From contig CAYPRB010000001.1 in assembly GCA_964413055.1 (NCBI GenBank), forward strand, positions 1-64,000: 64,000 bases of DNA, given 5' to 3'. The notes beneath the pieces were generated by a model that made no database searches, was not told where the DNA came from, and saw only the letters and a list, made by a program, of their open reading frames with translations. A program made the translations under genes and the position numbers. The first letter of the stretch is position 1, and each line of letters opens with the position of its first letter. Source of the DNA: UBA3102 sp964413055. Lineage in GTDB: Bacteria; Bacillota; Desulfotomaculia; Desulfotomaculales; Pelotomaculaceae. Positions 30,201 through 39,045 of the stretch are shown piece by piece.

Positions 30201-30772
30201 ATGACTTGCTTAAAATCAAGGGCGTACCGGGGGTGCAGATGTATTTGCTCCAGGAGGTGCAGCGCGTTTACCGGCTGCAGGGCGTGGATATCAATGATAA
30301 ACACATAGAAGTAATGATTCGTCAAATGCTCAGAAAAGTTAAAATAGAAGATTCCGGCGATACCGAGTTGTTGCCGGGGGGATTAATCGATGTATTTGAG
30401 TTTGAGGACGAAAACAGGCGGGTGACGGTTGAAGGCGGTGAACCGGCAACTGCCAGACCGGTATTGCTGGGCATTACAAAGGCTTCCCTGGCCACCGATT
30501 CGTTCCTTTCCGCGGCGTCCTTCCAGGAGACCACCCGGGTGTTAACCGAAGCCGCCATCAAGGGCAAAATGGATCCGCTGCTGGGATTGAAGGAAAACGT
30601 CATTATCGGGAAACTGGTCCCGGCCGGTACAGGTATGTCACGTTACCGCAATATCAGTGTCACTGTGGATGAAGAACCGGAAGCTTTGCCGGAAGAACCA
30701 CAGGAGCCGGACGGAATGGAATTACCTTACCGTGAAGGGGAAGGGGCAATGGAGGAAGGAACAGTGGTATAA
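27245..30772 (+). CDS. rpoC: DNA-directed RNA polymerase subunit beta'
   Basis: Carries the metal-binding active site. The 1175-aa protein has the N-terminal zinc ribbon ([20 protein letters not shown]), the catalytic NADFDGDQM motif near residue 450, the second zinc site ([13 protein letters not shown]) and the trigger-loop region ([20 protein letters not shown]). Length is close to B. subtilis (1199 aa). GAGGAGGGGT lies 5-8 nt before TTG 27245/27248. It follows rpoB by 32 bp. Confidence 0.98.
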   Translation: [1175 protein letters not shown]

Positions 30773-30801
30773 ACAGCGGCATAGGGATGCAGATGTAATA
30801 T

Positions 30802-30830
30802 TGACAAGGTAACTTCACGGTGATAATATG
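30802..30830 (+). promoter_or_regulatory. Promoter of the str operon
   Basis: TTGACA and TAATAT with 17 bp between them, 30 bp after rpoC. It would drive the L7Ae-like gene, rpsL, rpsG, fusA and tuf. Confidence 0.65.
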
Positions 30831-30861
30831 TAAAAGTGTCTGGTTTTCGGGAGGTCGGGCT

Positions 30862-31113
30862 ATGGAGTATAGACGGTTACAGGAAGTAAAAAAAAAGACC
30901 GTGGGTACCAAGCAGACCTTGAAAGCCGTAGAGCGGGGAGAGCCTAAGATAGTATATGTAGCCGAAGATGCGGAAACTCGCGTAGTTGAGCCCATAATTA
31001 AGGTTTGCCAGGAAAAAGGCATCCCGGTGGTCCGGGTCCCGTCTATGCGGGAACTCGGCAGTGCTTGCGGTATTAAAGTCGGTTGTGCTTCCGCGGCAGT
31101 AATCGAAAAATAA
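30862..31113 (+). CDS. L7Ae-like ribosomal/K-turn RNA-binding protein (YbxF-like)
   Basis: An 83-aa L7Ae/L30e/S12e/Gadd45-family protein. Family members such as B. subtilis YbxF (also called RplGB) bind K-turn RNA. It contains GTKQTLKAVERGEPKIVYVAEDA and a following ACGIKVGCASAAVI, the usual K-turn-binding loop region. An in-frame ATG at 30820 precedes it, but GGGAGGTCGG lies just before ATG 30862, giving MEYRRLQEVKKKT. Its place between rpoC and rpsL is conserved in Firmicutes. Confidence 0.9.
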   Translation: MEYRRLQEVKKKTVGTKQTLKAVERGEPKIVYVAEDAETRVVEPIIKVCQEKGIPVVRVPSMRELGSACGIKVGCASAAVIEK

Positions 31114-31161
31114 AGTAGGACTAAATAAACACTTGTTTTGCAGGAAGGAGGTGGATGCGCT

Positions 31162-31536
31162 ATGCCGACCATTCATCAATTGATCCGCAAGGGCAGGGAG
31201 GAACTGACCAGAAAGTCGAATTCCCCGGCATTAAAGGAATGCCCGCATAAGCGGGGAGTATGCACCAGAGTTTTTACTGCAACACCCAAAAAGCCGAATT
31301 CCGCCCTGCGTAAAGTAGCCAGGGTCCGGTTGACCAACGGGATCGAAGTAACCTCTTATATTCCCGGTATCGGGCATAACCTGCAAGAACACTCGGTGGT
31401 CCTGGTGCGCGGCGGCCGGGTTAAGGATTTGCCGGGCGTCAGATATCATGTTGTGCGTGGCGCCCTGGATACCGCCGGTGTAGAGGACAGAAACCGGGGA
31501 CGTTCCAAGTACGGTGCCAAGCGTCCTAAAAAATAG
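31162..31536 (+). CDS. rpsL: 30S ribosomal protein S12
   Basis: S12 lies at the decoding centre; changes in it give streptomycin resistance. The 124-aa protein begins MPTIHQLIRKGREE and contains CPHKRGVCTRVFTATPKKPN (with the usual K43-region lysine) and VKDLPGVRYHVVRGALD. A perfect AAGGAGGTG sits before ATG 31162; a TTG at 31138 upstream is in frame but has no reason to be used. Confidence 0.98.
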   Translation: MPTIHQLIRKGREELTRKSNSPALKECPHKRGVCTRVFTATPKKPNSALRKVARVRLTNGIEVTSYIPGIGHNLQEHSVVLVRGGRVKDLPGVRYHVVRGALDTAGVEDRNRGRSKYGAKRPKK

Positions 31537-31593
31537 TTGTTATTATATTAAGGTCTTAAGTATTCTTTAATTCGCGGCAAAGGGGGGAAAAGA

Positions 31594-32064
31594 ATGCCCA
31601 GAAGAGGGGGAATTCCTAAGCATGAAATTGTCTCGGACCCCGTTTATAACAGTAAGGTATTGACAAAATTGGTCAACCAGATCATGCTGGACGGTAAAAA
31701 AAGTGTAGCTGAAACTATCGTGTACGGTGCGATGGATATTATAAAAGAAAAAACTGGTAAAGCCCCGCAGGAAGTGTTTGAAGCGGCGATGAAAAACATT
31801 ATGCCGGTGCTGGAGGTTAAGGCCCGCCGGGTGGGTGGTGCCAACTACCAGGTTCCGGTGGAAGTACGTCATGACCGCAGGCAAACCCTGGCCATACGTT
31901 GGTTGTCTAGTTTTTCCAGGGGTCGTGCGGGTAAAAGCATGCAAGAAAAACTGGCCGCTGAGATTATGGATGCCGCGGCCGGTACCGGTGGCTCCGTGAA
32001 GAAAAGGGAAGATACGCATAAAATGGCGGAAGCTAACAAGGCATTTGCGCATTACAGGTGGTAA
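31594..32064 (+). CDS. rpsG: 30S ribosomal protein S7
   Basis: S7 starts assembly of the 30S head and binds the 3' domain of 16S rRNA. The 156-aa protein is the standard length: MPRRGGIPKHEI, LVNQIMLDGKKSVAETIVYGA, and VGGANYQVPVEVRHDRRQTL. AAAGGGGGGAA precedes the ATG. It is followed by fusA after 15 bp. Confidence 0.98.
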   Translation: MPRRGGIPKHEIVSDPVYNSKVLTKLVNQIMLDGKKSVAETIVYGAMDIIKEKTGKAPQEVFEAAMKNIMPVLEVKARRVGGANYQVPVEVRHDRRQTLAIRWLSSFSRGRAGKSMQEKLAAEIMDAAAGTGGSVKKREDTHKMAEANKAFAHYRW

Positions 32065-32079
32065 AGGAGTGATCTTTGC

Positions 32080-34158
32080 GTGTTGCGTCAGTATTCGCTG
32101 CACAAAACTCGAAACATAGGAATAATGGCTCACATTGACGCCGGCAAGACCACTACCACCGAGCGTATATTATTCTATACCGGTAGGGTGCATAAACTTG
32201 GGGAGGTTCACGACGGCGCGGCCACCATGGATTGGATGGTGCAAGAACAGGAGCGGGGGATCACTATTACCTCCGCTGCTACCAGTTGCCTGTGGCGTGA
32301 TTGTCTGATTAATATCATCGATACGCCTGGCCACGTGGACTTTACTGTGGAAGTTGAACGTTCCCTGCGCGTGCTTGACGGCGCGGTGGCGGTTTTTTGC
32401 TCGGTGGGGGGCGTTGAACCTCAGTCTGAAACCGTATGGCGGCAGGCGGACCGGTACGGGGTCCCGCGGGTTGCCTATATAAACAAGATGGACCGGGTAG
32501 GGGCCGACTTCTACCGGGGGTTAAGAATGATCCGGGAGCGCCTGGGTGCCAACCCCGTGGCTTTACAGATGCCTGTAGGGGTGGAGGAGAATTTTCGCGG
32601 TGTCATCGACCTGGTGCGCAACAAGGCCATCACTTATGTGGATGATCTGGGTACCCGCAGTGAAGAAACCGATATTCCTTCCGGACTGGCTGAAGAGGCA
32701 GCCACCCTGAGAGAGCACTTAATCGAGACGGTTGCCGAACATGATGAGGCATTGATGATTAAATACCTCGAAAATGAGGAGATTACCGCTGAGGATATCA
32801 GGCTTGGGCTGCGCAAGGCAACCCTGGCAGTCAAGGTAATCCCGGTTTTGTGCGGTTCATCCTTTAAAAATAAAGGGGTGCAGCCGCTGTTGGATGCCAT
32901 TGTGGATTACCTGCCTGCTCCCGTTGAAGTGCCTCCGATCCGGGGGGTAGACCCTGAAACCGGGGTGGAAGGGATCAGGGAGGCCAGGGATGACGAGCCG
33001 TTTTCCGCCCTGGCATTTAAAATTATGACCGACTCTTATGTCGGCAAACTGACTTTTTTTCGGGTTTACTCCGGGCGGTTGAAAACCGGCTCGTATGTTT
33101 TCAACCCGTCTAAGAACCGCCGGGAGAGGGTTGGACGCATTTTAAGAATGCATGCCAACCGTCGCGAGGATATCAAGGAGGTTTTTTCCGGTGATATCGT
33201 TGCCGCGGTAGGCCTAAAGTCCACGGCTACCGGTGATACGTTGTGTGACAGGGACCATCCCGTGATTCTTGAATCTATGCAATTTCCAGAACCGGTGATC
33301 CAGGTGGCCATCGAGCCTAAAACCAAGGCCGACCAGGAGAAAATGGCGGTTGCCTTGCAGCGGCTGGCCGAAGAGGATCCCACTTTCCGGATCGATACCG
33401 AGCCTGATACCGGGCAGACCTTGATTTCCGGTATGGGCGAGTTGCATCTGGAGGTTATCATAGACCGGATGCTGCGCGAGTTTAAAGTGGAAGCCAGCGT
33501 CGGCAGGCCCCAGGTGGCTTATAAAGAGACTATCAGCAAAAAAGTCCGGGCTGAGGGTAAGTTTATCCGTCAGAGCGGCGGGCGCGGCCAGTACGGCCAT
33601 GTGGTGGTGGAAATCGAGCCGCGGGAGCGCGGGGCCGGTTACCGGTTTGAAAACAAGATTGTCGGCGGGGTTATTCCCAAGGAATTCATACCGGCGGTCG
33701 ACGCCGGGGTGAAGGAAGCCATGGAGAACGGTATTCTGGCCGGTTACCCGGTAGTGGACGTGGGGGTTGTCCTGGTAGACGGGTCTTACCACGAGGTGGA
33801 TTCGTCCGAGATGGCGTTTAAAATTGCCGGTTCCATAGGTATTAAAAACGGGGCTGCGAAGGCCGGTCCGGTATTGCTGGAACCTATCATGGAAGTTGAG
33901 GTTGTGGTAGGCGAAGAATATATGGGCGATGTGATTGGTGACCTGAATGCCCGGCGCGGCCGGATCGAGGAAATGGAGCCCCGCGGCGCCGTCCAGGCAA
34001 TTCATGCGTTGGTTCCCCTGTCGGAGATGTTCGGTTATGCCACCGAACTGCGTTCGCGCACCCAGGGACGCGGTAATTACACCATGCAATTTTCCCATTA
34101 TGCGGAAATGCCCGGGAATATCGTGGAAGGGATTGTCGCCAGACGTACCGGTGGCTAG
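32080..34158 (+). CDS. fusA: Elongation factor G
   Basis: EF-G drives ribosomal translocation. The 692-aa protein has GIMAHIDAGKTTTTERILF (G1), DTPGHVDFT (G3), NKMDR (G4) and the domain IV-V sequence GQYGHVVVE and AMEPRG-type C-terminal motifs, with the standard five-domain length. Start GTG 32080 is spaced about 7-8 nt from AAAGGAGTGAT. It sits between rpsG and tuf copy 2, as in the str operon. Confidence 0.98.
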   Translation: MLRQYSLHKTRNIGIMAHIDAGKTTTTERILFYTGRVHKLGEVHDGAATMDWMVQEQERGITITSAATSCLWRDCLINIIDTPGHVDFTVEVERSLRVLDGAVAVFCSVGGVEPQSETVWRQADRYGVPRVAYINKMDRVGADFYRGLRMIRERLGANPVALQMPVGVEENFRGVIDLVRNKAITYVDDLGTRSEETDIPSGLAEEAATLREHLIETVAEHDEALMIKYLENEEITAEDIRLGLRKATLAVKVIPVLCGSSFKNKGVQPLLDAIVDYLPAPVEVPPIRGVDPETGVEGIREARDDEPFSALAFKIMTDSYVGKLTFFRVYSGRLKTGSYVFNPSKNRRERVGRILRMHANRREDIKEVFSGDIVAAVGLKSTATGDTLCDRDHPVILESMQFPEPVIQVAIEPKTKADQEKMAVALQRLAEEDPTFRIDTEPDTGQTLISGMGELHLEVIIDRMLREFKVEASVGRPQVAYKETISKKVRAEGKFIRQSGGRGQYGHVVVEIEPRERGAGYRFENKIVGGVIPKEFIPAVDAGVKEAMENGILAGYPVVDVGVVLVDGSYHEVDSSEMAFKIAGSIGIKNGAAKAGPVLLEPIMEVEVVVGEEYMGDVIGDLNARRGRIEEMEPRGAVQAIHALVPLSEMFGYATELRSRTQGRGNYTMQFSHYAEMPGNIVEGIVARRTGG

Positions 34159-34255
34159 TTACATGAGTAAAAGCGTCAAGTATCAGGCATGCTAATGTAA
34201 GCAGAGGAATTTATTTGCAATAAATATTAAAAATGTTCACAAGGAGGAAGAACCA

Positions 34256-35458
34256 ATGGCAAAGCAAAAATTTGAGCGGACCAAACCCCACGTCAACATC
34301 GGCACCATCGGGCACGTGGACCACGGCAAGACCACCCTCACCGCGGCGATTACCCATATCCTGTCCCAGACGGGCAAATCAACCTATAAGAAATTTGAAG
34401 AAATCGACAACGCGCCCGAAGAACGCGAACGCGGTATTACCATCAACACCGCGCACGTGGAATACGAAACCGACCAACGGCACTACGCGCACGTAGACTG
34501 TCCCGGGCACGCCGACTACGTCAAAAACATGATCACCGGGGCCGCCCAGATGGACGGCTCGATCCTGGTCGTATCGGCCGCCGACGGTCCCATGCCGCAG
34601 ACCCGGGAACACATCCTCCTGGCGCGGCAGGTAGGCGTACCCTGTATCGTAGTCTACCTCAACAAGGCCGACATGGTAGACGACCCGGAACTGCTGGAAC
34701 TGGTCGACATGGAAGTACGCGAACTGCTGACGGAATACGAATTTCCCGGGGACGAAATCCCGATCGTCACCGGTTCGGCCCTCAAAGCCTTGGAATGCGG
34801 GTGCGGCCAGCGCGAATGCGAACACTGCAAGACCGTACTGGAACTGATGGACGCGGTGGACAAATACGTACCCACGCCGCAGCGCGCCGTTGACAAGCCG
34901 TTCCTGATGCCCGTAGAAGACGTCTTTTCCATTACCGGGCGGGGCACCGTGGCCACCGGCCGGGTCGAGCGCGGCACCATCAAGACGGGAGAAGAAGTAG
35001 AAATCGTGGGACTCAACGACAAGCCCCGCAAAACCGTAGTCACCGGCGTAGAAATGTTTCGGAAGATACTTGACAGCGGCGAAGCCGGAGACAATGTCGG
35101 GTGTCTGTTGCGCGGCGTAGAGCGCAAAGAAATCGAACGGGGCCAGGTACTGGCCAAGCCGGGCAGTATCAAACCGCACCTGAACTTTTCCGCCGAAGTA
35201 TACGTACTGACCAAAGAAGAAGGCGGGAGGCACACCCCGTTTTTCAACGGTTACCGGCCCCAGTTTTACTTCCGGACCACCGACGTGACCGGGGTGGTAA
35301 AACTGCCTGAGGGCGTGGAAATGGTCATGCCCGGGGACAACATCAAAATCGACATCAACCTGATCACCCCCATTGCTATAGAAGAGGGCCTGCGTTTTGC
35401 CATCAGGGAAGGCGGACGCACCGTGGGTGCCGGCGTCGTAACGGGAATCAACGAGTAA
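34256..35458 (+). CDS. tuf: Elongation factor Tu, copy 2
   Basis: Second EF-Tu, 400 aa, identical in protein sequence to the copy at 18121. The matching part runs from the ribosome site (AAGGAGGAAGAA, then one T/C difference) to TAAGTTTA after the stop; the flanks then diverge at once. It has the same G-protein motifs and the same CxCx4Cx2C cluster (34796-34828). This copy is in the classical str-S10 position between fusA and rpsJ. Identity limited to the gene suggests ongoing gene conversion. Confidence 0.98.
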   Translation: MAKQKFERTKPHVNIGTIGHVDHGKTTLTAAITHILSQTGKSTYKKFEEIDNAPEERERGITINTAHVEYETDQRHYAHVDCPGHADYVKNMITGAAQMDGSILVVSAADGPMPQTREHILLARQVGVPCIVVYLNKADMVDDPELLELVDMEVRELLTEYEFPGDEIPIVTGSALKALECGCGQRECEHCKTVLELMDAVDKYVPTPQRAVDKPFLMPVEDVFSITGRGTVATGRVERGTIKTGEEVEIVGLNDKPRKTVVTGVEMFRKILDSGEAGDNVGCLLRGVERKEIERGQVLAKPGSIKPHLNFSAEVYVLTKEEGGRHTPFFNGYRPQFYFRTTDVTGVVKLPEGVEMVMPGDNIKIDINLITPIAIEEGLRFAIREGGRTVGAGVVTGINE

Positions 35459-35503
35459 GTTTACGTTGTCCGGCAATCGGGCGAAAAGGAGGACCAGAAA
35501 TTA

Positions 35504-35812
35504 ATGAAAAACCAAAAAATCAGGATCAGGCTGAAGGCCTTTGATCACCATATGCTTGACCAGTCCGCCCAAAAAATCGTAGAAACTACTAAAAGGACGG
35601 GTGCGGCCGTGGCCGGTCCGGTCCCGCTTCCCACGGAGAAAAACATCTATACTATTTTACGCAGTCCCCACGTTAACAAGGATTCCCGCGAGCAGTTTGA
35701 AATGCGTACGCATAAGCGGCTCATCGACATTCTGGAACCTAATTCCAAGACCGTTGACGCGTTGATGCGCCTGGATCTGCCTGCCGGGGTGGACATTGAG
35801 ATCAAGCTATGA
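35504..35812 (+). CDS. rpsJ: 30S ribosomal protein S10
   Basis: S10 is a 30S head protein that also acts with NusB in antitermination. The 102-aa protein starts MKNQKIRIRLKAFDHHMLDQ and has VAGPVPLPTEKNIYTILRSP and HVNKDSREQFEMRTHKR. AAAGGAGGACC precedes the ATG. First gene of the S10 cluster; reads on from tuf with no clear terminator. Confidence 0.98.
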   Translation: MKNQKIRIRLKAFDHHMLDQSAQKIVETTKRTGAAVAGPVPLPTEKNIYTILRSPHVNKDSREQFEMRTHKRLIDILEPNSKTVDALMRLDLPAGVDIEIKL

Positions 35813-35861
35813 TAGTGCCGGTTTTACGTTTCAGAGGCACTTGAAATATGGAGGTATAAAT

Positions 35862-36497
35862 ATGCCTAAAGGTATTCTCGGAAAGAAAGTTGGAATGACA
35901 CAAATTTTTACCGGTACCGGTGTTGCCGTTCCCGCAACTGTTATTGAAGCCGGTCCGTGTATAGTGGTCCAGAAAAAGACAGTGGAGCAGGACGGTTACA
36001 GTGCGATCCAGATCGGTTTCGGTAACAAGAGGGAGCGTCTTTTTAATAAACCACTAAAAGGACATTTTTCCAAGTCGGGAGTACGCCCGCTGCGTTATTT
36101 AAAAGAATTGCGGGTGGAAGACCCCGAATTGTACCAGGTTGGACAGGAAATCACGGCTGGAGTATTTTCCCAGGGCGAAAAAATTGACGTGGTAGGGACC
36201 AGTAGGGGCCGCGGTTTTGCCGGGGGAATTAAGCGTCACGGCTTTCACCGCGGACCCATGGCCCACGGTTCCAAGTACCACCGCCGCCCCGGCACTCTGG
36301 GCGCAAAAGGCCCGGCCAGGGTGTTTAAAGGCCGGAGGCTGCCGGGACACCTGGGGGCGGAGCGGGTAACGGTACAAAATCTGGAAGTGGTCAAAGTGGA
36401 CGCTGAGCGTAACCTGCTGGCCATAAAAGGAGCCGTGCCGGGTCCCAGAGGTGCTCTGGTACTGGTAAGAACGTCCGTAAAAAGCAGCAAGAAGTAA
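35862..36497 (+). CDS. rplC: 50S ribosomal protein L3
   Basis: L3 reaches toward the peptidyl-transferase centre. The 211-aa protein starts MPKGILGKKVGMTQIF and has the loop region KRHGFHRGPMAHGSKYHRRPG and VFKGRRLPGHLG. GGAGG sits 7 nt before ATG 35862; the frame extends to 35796 inside rpsJ, but that extra part is not family sequence. Followed by rplD. Confidence 0.98.
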   Translation: MPKGILGKKVGMTQIFTGTGVAVPATVIEAGPCIVVQKKTVEQDGYSAIQIGFGNKRERLFNKPLKGHFSKSGVRPLRYLKELRVEDPELYQVGQEITAGVFSQGEKIDVVGTSRGRGFAGGIKRHGFHRGPMAHGSKYHRRPGTLGAKGPARVFKGRRLPGHLGAERVTVQNLEVVKVDAERNLLAIKGAVPGPRGALVLVRTSVKSSKK

Positions 36498-36520
36498 GAA
36501 GTGAGAGGGGATATCACGTC

Positions 36521-37141
36521 ATGCCTACAGTTATATTGTACAATACCAGTGGCGAGCAGGTAGGCGACCTGACGTTGAAAGACGAGATTTTTGGCGTTGA
36601 GGTCAATGAGTCGGTATTGAATGACGTCGTGGTGATGCAGCTTGCCAACCGCCGGCAGGGGACCCATGATACCAAAACCAGGTCGGAAGTCAGGGGCGGT
36701 GGACGCAAACCGTGGCGCCAAAAAGGTACCGGCAGGGCCCGCCACGGAACCATTCGCTCACCCATCTGGCGGGGGGGCGGTATAATTTTTGGCCCGCATC
36801 CCAGGGACTACAGTTATAGTATGCCCAGGAAAGTGAAGCGGTTGGCGCTAAAGTCGGCCCTGTCGTCCAAGGTAAATACGGGGGATATTGTAGTTCTGGA
36901 CGAATTGAAGCTGGAACGGATCAAAACCGGGGATATGACTAAAATATTGAACAACCTCAAGGTGGACGACGCCCTGCTGGTTACGTCTGAAAATGATGCG
37001 ACGGTGGAGAAGTCCGCCCGGAACCTCCCGAACATTAAATCGCTCAGTGCCTCCGGCATCAATGTATACGATATATTGGCCTATGACAAATTGGTCATTA
37101 CCAAGGATGCGGTGGCCAAGGTCGAGGAGGTGTTTTCTTAA
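36521..37141 (+). CDS. rplD: 50S ribosomal protein L4
   Basis: L4 lines the exit tunnel. The 206-aa protein has the long tunnel loop with TRSEVRGGGRKPWRQKGTGR and IRSPIWRGGGIIFGPHPRDY. The GAGGGGAT site precedes the ATG. Its stop overlaps the rplW start (TAATG), implying coupled translation. Confidence 0.97.
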   Translation: MPTVILYNTSGEQVGDLTLKDEIFGVEVNESVLNDVVVMQLANRRQGTHDTKTRSEVRGGGRKPWRQKGTGRARHGTIRSPIWRGGGIIFGPHPRDYSYSMPRKVKRLALKSALSSKVNTGDIVVLDELKLERIKTGDMTKILNNLKVDDALLVTSENDATVEKSARNLPNIKSLSASGINVYDILAYDKLVITKDAVAKVEEVFS

Positions 37142-37428
37142 TGAAAGACCCCCGCGATGTTTTAAAAAAACCGGTGGTTACCGAGAAAAGCACGACTCTT
37201 TTACAGGATAACAAATATACTTTCGTTGTAGATCCGGCTGCCAATAAAACCGAAATTAAGCAGGCGGTAGAAAAAATTTTCAAGGTTAATGTAACTAAAG
37301 TCAATACCATCCGGGTGAAAGGTAAGTTCAGGCGGGTCCGGAATATTCCGGGAAGAACACCAGATTATAAAAAGGCGGTCGTCACTTTAAAAGCAGGCGA
37401 TAAAATTGAAATATTTGAAGGTATGTAA
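37141..37428 (+). CDS. rplW: 50S ribosomal protein L23
   Basis: L23 surrounds the tunnel exit and docks SRP and trigger factor. The 95-aa protein has the family start KDPRDVLKKPVVTEKST and the VNTIRVKGKFRRVRNI loop. It overlaps the rplD stop by one base and is followed by rplB. Confidence 0.97.
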   Translation: MKDPRDVLKKPVVTEKSTTLLQDNKYTFVVDPAANKTEIKQAVEKIFKVNVTKVNTIRVKGKFRRVRNIPGRTPDYKKAVVTLKAGDKIEIFEGM

Positions 37429-37456
37429 AGGAAGGGTTGAGGAGGTGAATGCTTAA

Positions 37457-38281
37457 GTGGCAGTAAAAAAATTTAAACCCACATCACCGGGCCGTCGTTT
37501 TGTTACGGTTACGGACTTTAAAGAACTTACCGGTAAAGAACCGGAAAAGTCACTGCTGGAGCCGATAAAGAAAAGCGGTGGGCGCAATGCCCAGGGGAGA
37601 ATGACGGTCAGGCACCGCGGCGGCGGTCATAAACGAAAATACCGGATTATCGATTTCAAACGGGATAAAGACGGCATACCGGCCAAGGTTGCCAGCATTG
37701 AATACGATCCCAACCGTTCCGCGCATATTGCCCTTTTAAATTATGCGGACGGAGAAAAACGTTATATTATTGCCCCGGCCGGGTTGAAAACGGGGCAGAC
37801 GGTGGTATCCGGGCCTGATGCCGACATCAAGCCGGGTAACTGTTTGCCGTTGAAAAAAATTCCTCTGGGAACCATGATTCATAATATAGAATTACACCCT
37901 AAAGGCGGCGGGCAAATGGTCCGTTCGGCGGGAACCGCAGCGCAGTTGATGGCCAAGGAAGGAAAGTACGCCAATATCAGAATGCCGTCCGGGGAAGTAC
38001 GGCTAGTGCTGCAGGAATGCCGTGCCACCATCGGGCAGCTCGGAAATGTGGAACATGAAAACCAGACTATCGGTAAAGCCGGGCGTAAACGCTGGCTGGG
38101 AATCCGCCCGACGGTACGCGGTGTGGTTATGAATCCGACCGACCACCCACACGGCGGCGGTGAAGGACGTTCACCCGTCGGTCGCAATCCGGTTACCCCT
38201 TGGGGCAAACCCGCCCTGGGTGCCCGGACCAGGAAGAAAAAGCCCAGCGGCAAGATGATTGTCAAGCGCAGGAAGACGTAG
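37457..38281 (+). CDS. rplB: 50S ribosomal protein L2
   Basis: L2 is needed for subunit association and peptidyl-transferase assembly. The 274-aa protein has GRNAQGRMTVRHRGGGHKR, and the C-terminal histidine region RGVVMNPTDHPHGGGEGR. The GTG start follows GAGGAGGTGA. Ends with the usual KMIVKRRK tail. Confidence 0.98.
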   Translation: MAVKKFKPTSPGRRFVTVTDFKELTGKEPEKSLLEPIKKSGGRNAQGRMTVRHRGGGHKRKYRIIDFKRDKDGIPAKVASIEYDPNRSAHIALLNYADGEKRYIIAPAGLKTGQTVVSGPDADIKPGNCLPLKKIPLGTMIHNIELHPKGGGQMVRSAGTAAQLMAKEGKYANIRMPSGEVRLVLQECRATIGQLGNVEHENQTIGKAGRKRWLGIRPTVRGVVMNPTDHPHGGGEGRSPVGRNPVTPWGKPALGARTRKKKPSGKMIVKRRKT

Positions 38282-38345
38282 TTTATGCGCCGGCAGGTCT
38301 TTAAAGGGGAACATTTTTAAAGCCAAAGTGAAGGGAGGGCATTAC

Positions 38346-38630
38346 TTGGGCCGCTCACTGAAAAAGGGGCCGTACTGCGAGGAACGGCTGCTCAGAAGGA
38401 TAGAAAAAATGAACGAGACCGGGGAAAAGAAGGTTATCAAGACCTGGTCCAGAAAGTCTACCATATTTCCCCAGATGTTGGGTCATACCATAGCGGTACA
38501 CGACGGGAAAAAACATGTGCCCGTATATATTACCGAAGATATGGTCGGTCACAAGTTGGGTGAGTTTGCGCCAACCAGGCATTTTAGGGGGCACGGCCAC
38601 CATACGGAAAGATCCACTTCGCTTAAATAA
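38346..38630 (+). CDS. rpsS: 30S ribosomal protein S19
   Basis: S19 binds the 30S head with S13. The 94-aa protein starts at TTG 38346 (LGRSLKKGPYCEERLLRR), with AGGGAGGGC 6 nt before. The frame is open from 38259 inside rplB, but that upstream peptide is not family sequence. It contains IKTWSRKSTIFPQMLGHTIA and GEFAPTRHFRGHGHH. Confidence 0.97.
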   Translation: MGRSLKKGPYCEERLLRRIEKMNETGEKKVIKTWSRKSTIFPQMLGHTIAVHDGKKHVPVYITEDMVGHKLGEFAPTRHFRGHGHHTERSTSLK

Positions 38631-38697
38631 AAAACACAGGCCGGTAGCCGGTAGTGGTGTATAGCCATGTCCGGCTCTGATTAGGGGGTTGATAACG

Positions 38698-39039
38698 GTG
38701 GAAGCTAAGGCGACAGCTAAATACGTAAGGATCTCCCCGAGAAAGGTGCGTCAGGTGGTGGATTTGGTCCGGGGGAAAAGACTGGATGAGGCCCTGGCTA
38801 TTTTGAAATACACGCCCAAACGGGCTTCGTATAACGTTGCCAAGGTAATTAATTCTGCCGCGGCAAACGCCGAAAACAATTTGCATCTGGACAGGGAAGA
38901 TTTGTTTGTAACCAAGTGTTTCGTTGATCAAGGGCCGACTTTGAAGCGTTACCGGGCCCGGGCCATGGGTCGCGCAGATATGCTACGCAGGCGTACCAGC
39001 CATATCACCGTGGCGGTCGGCGATAAAAAGGAGGTATAA
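38698..39039 (+). CDS. rplV: 50S ribosomal protein L22
   Basis: L22 forms part of the exit tunnel constriction. The 113-aa protein starts at GTG 38698 (VEAKATAKYVRISPRKVRQV), the normal N-terminus, 7 nt after TTAGGGGGTT; an in-frame TTG at 38689 overlaps that site. The tunnel hairpin TLKRYRARAMGRADMLRRRT is present. Confidence 0.97.
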   Translation: MEAKATAKYVRISPRKVRQVVDLVRGKRLDEALAILKYTPKRASYNVAKVINSAAANAENNLHLDREDLFVTKCFVDQGPTLKRYRARAMGRADMLRRRTSHITVAVGDKKEV

Positions 39040-39045
39040 TTTTTT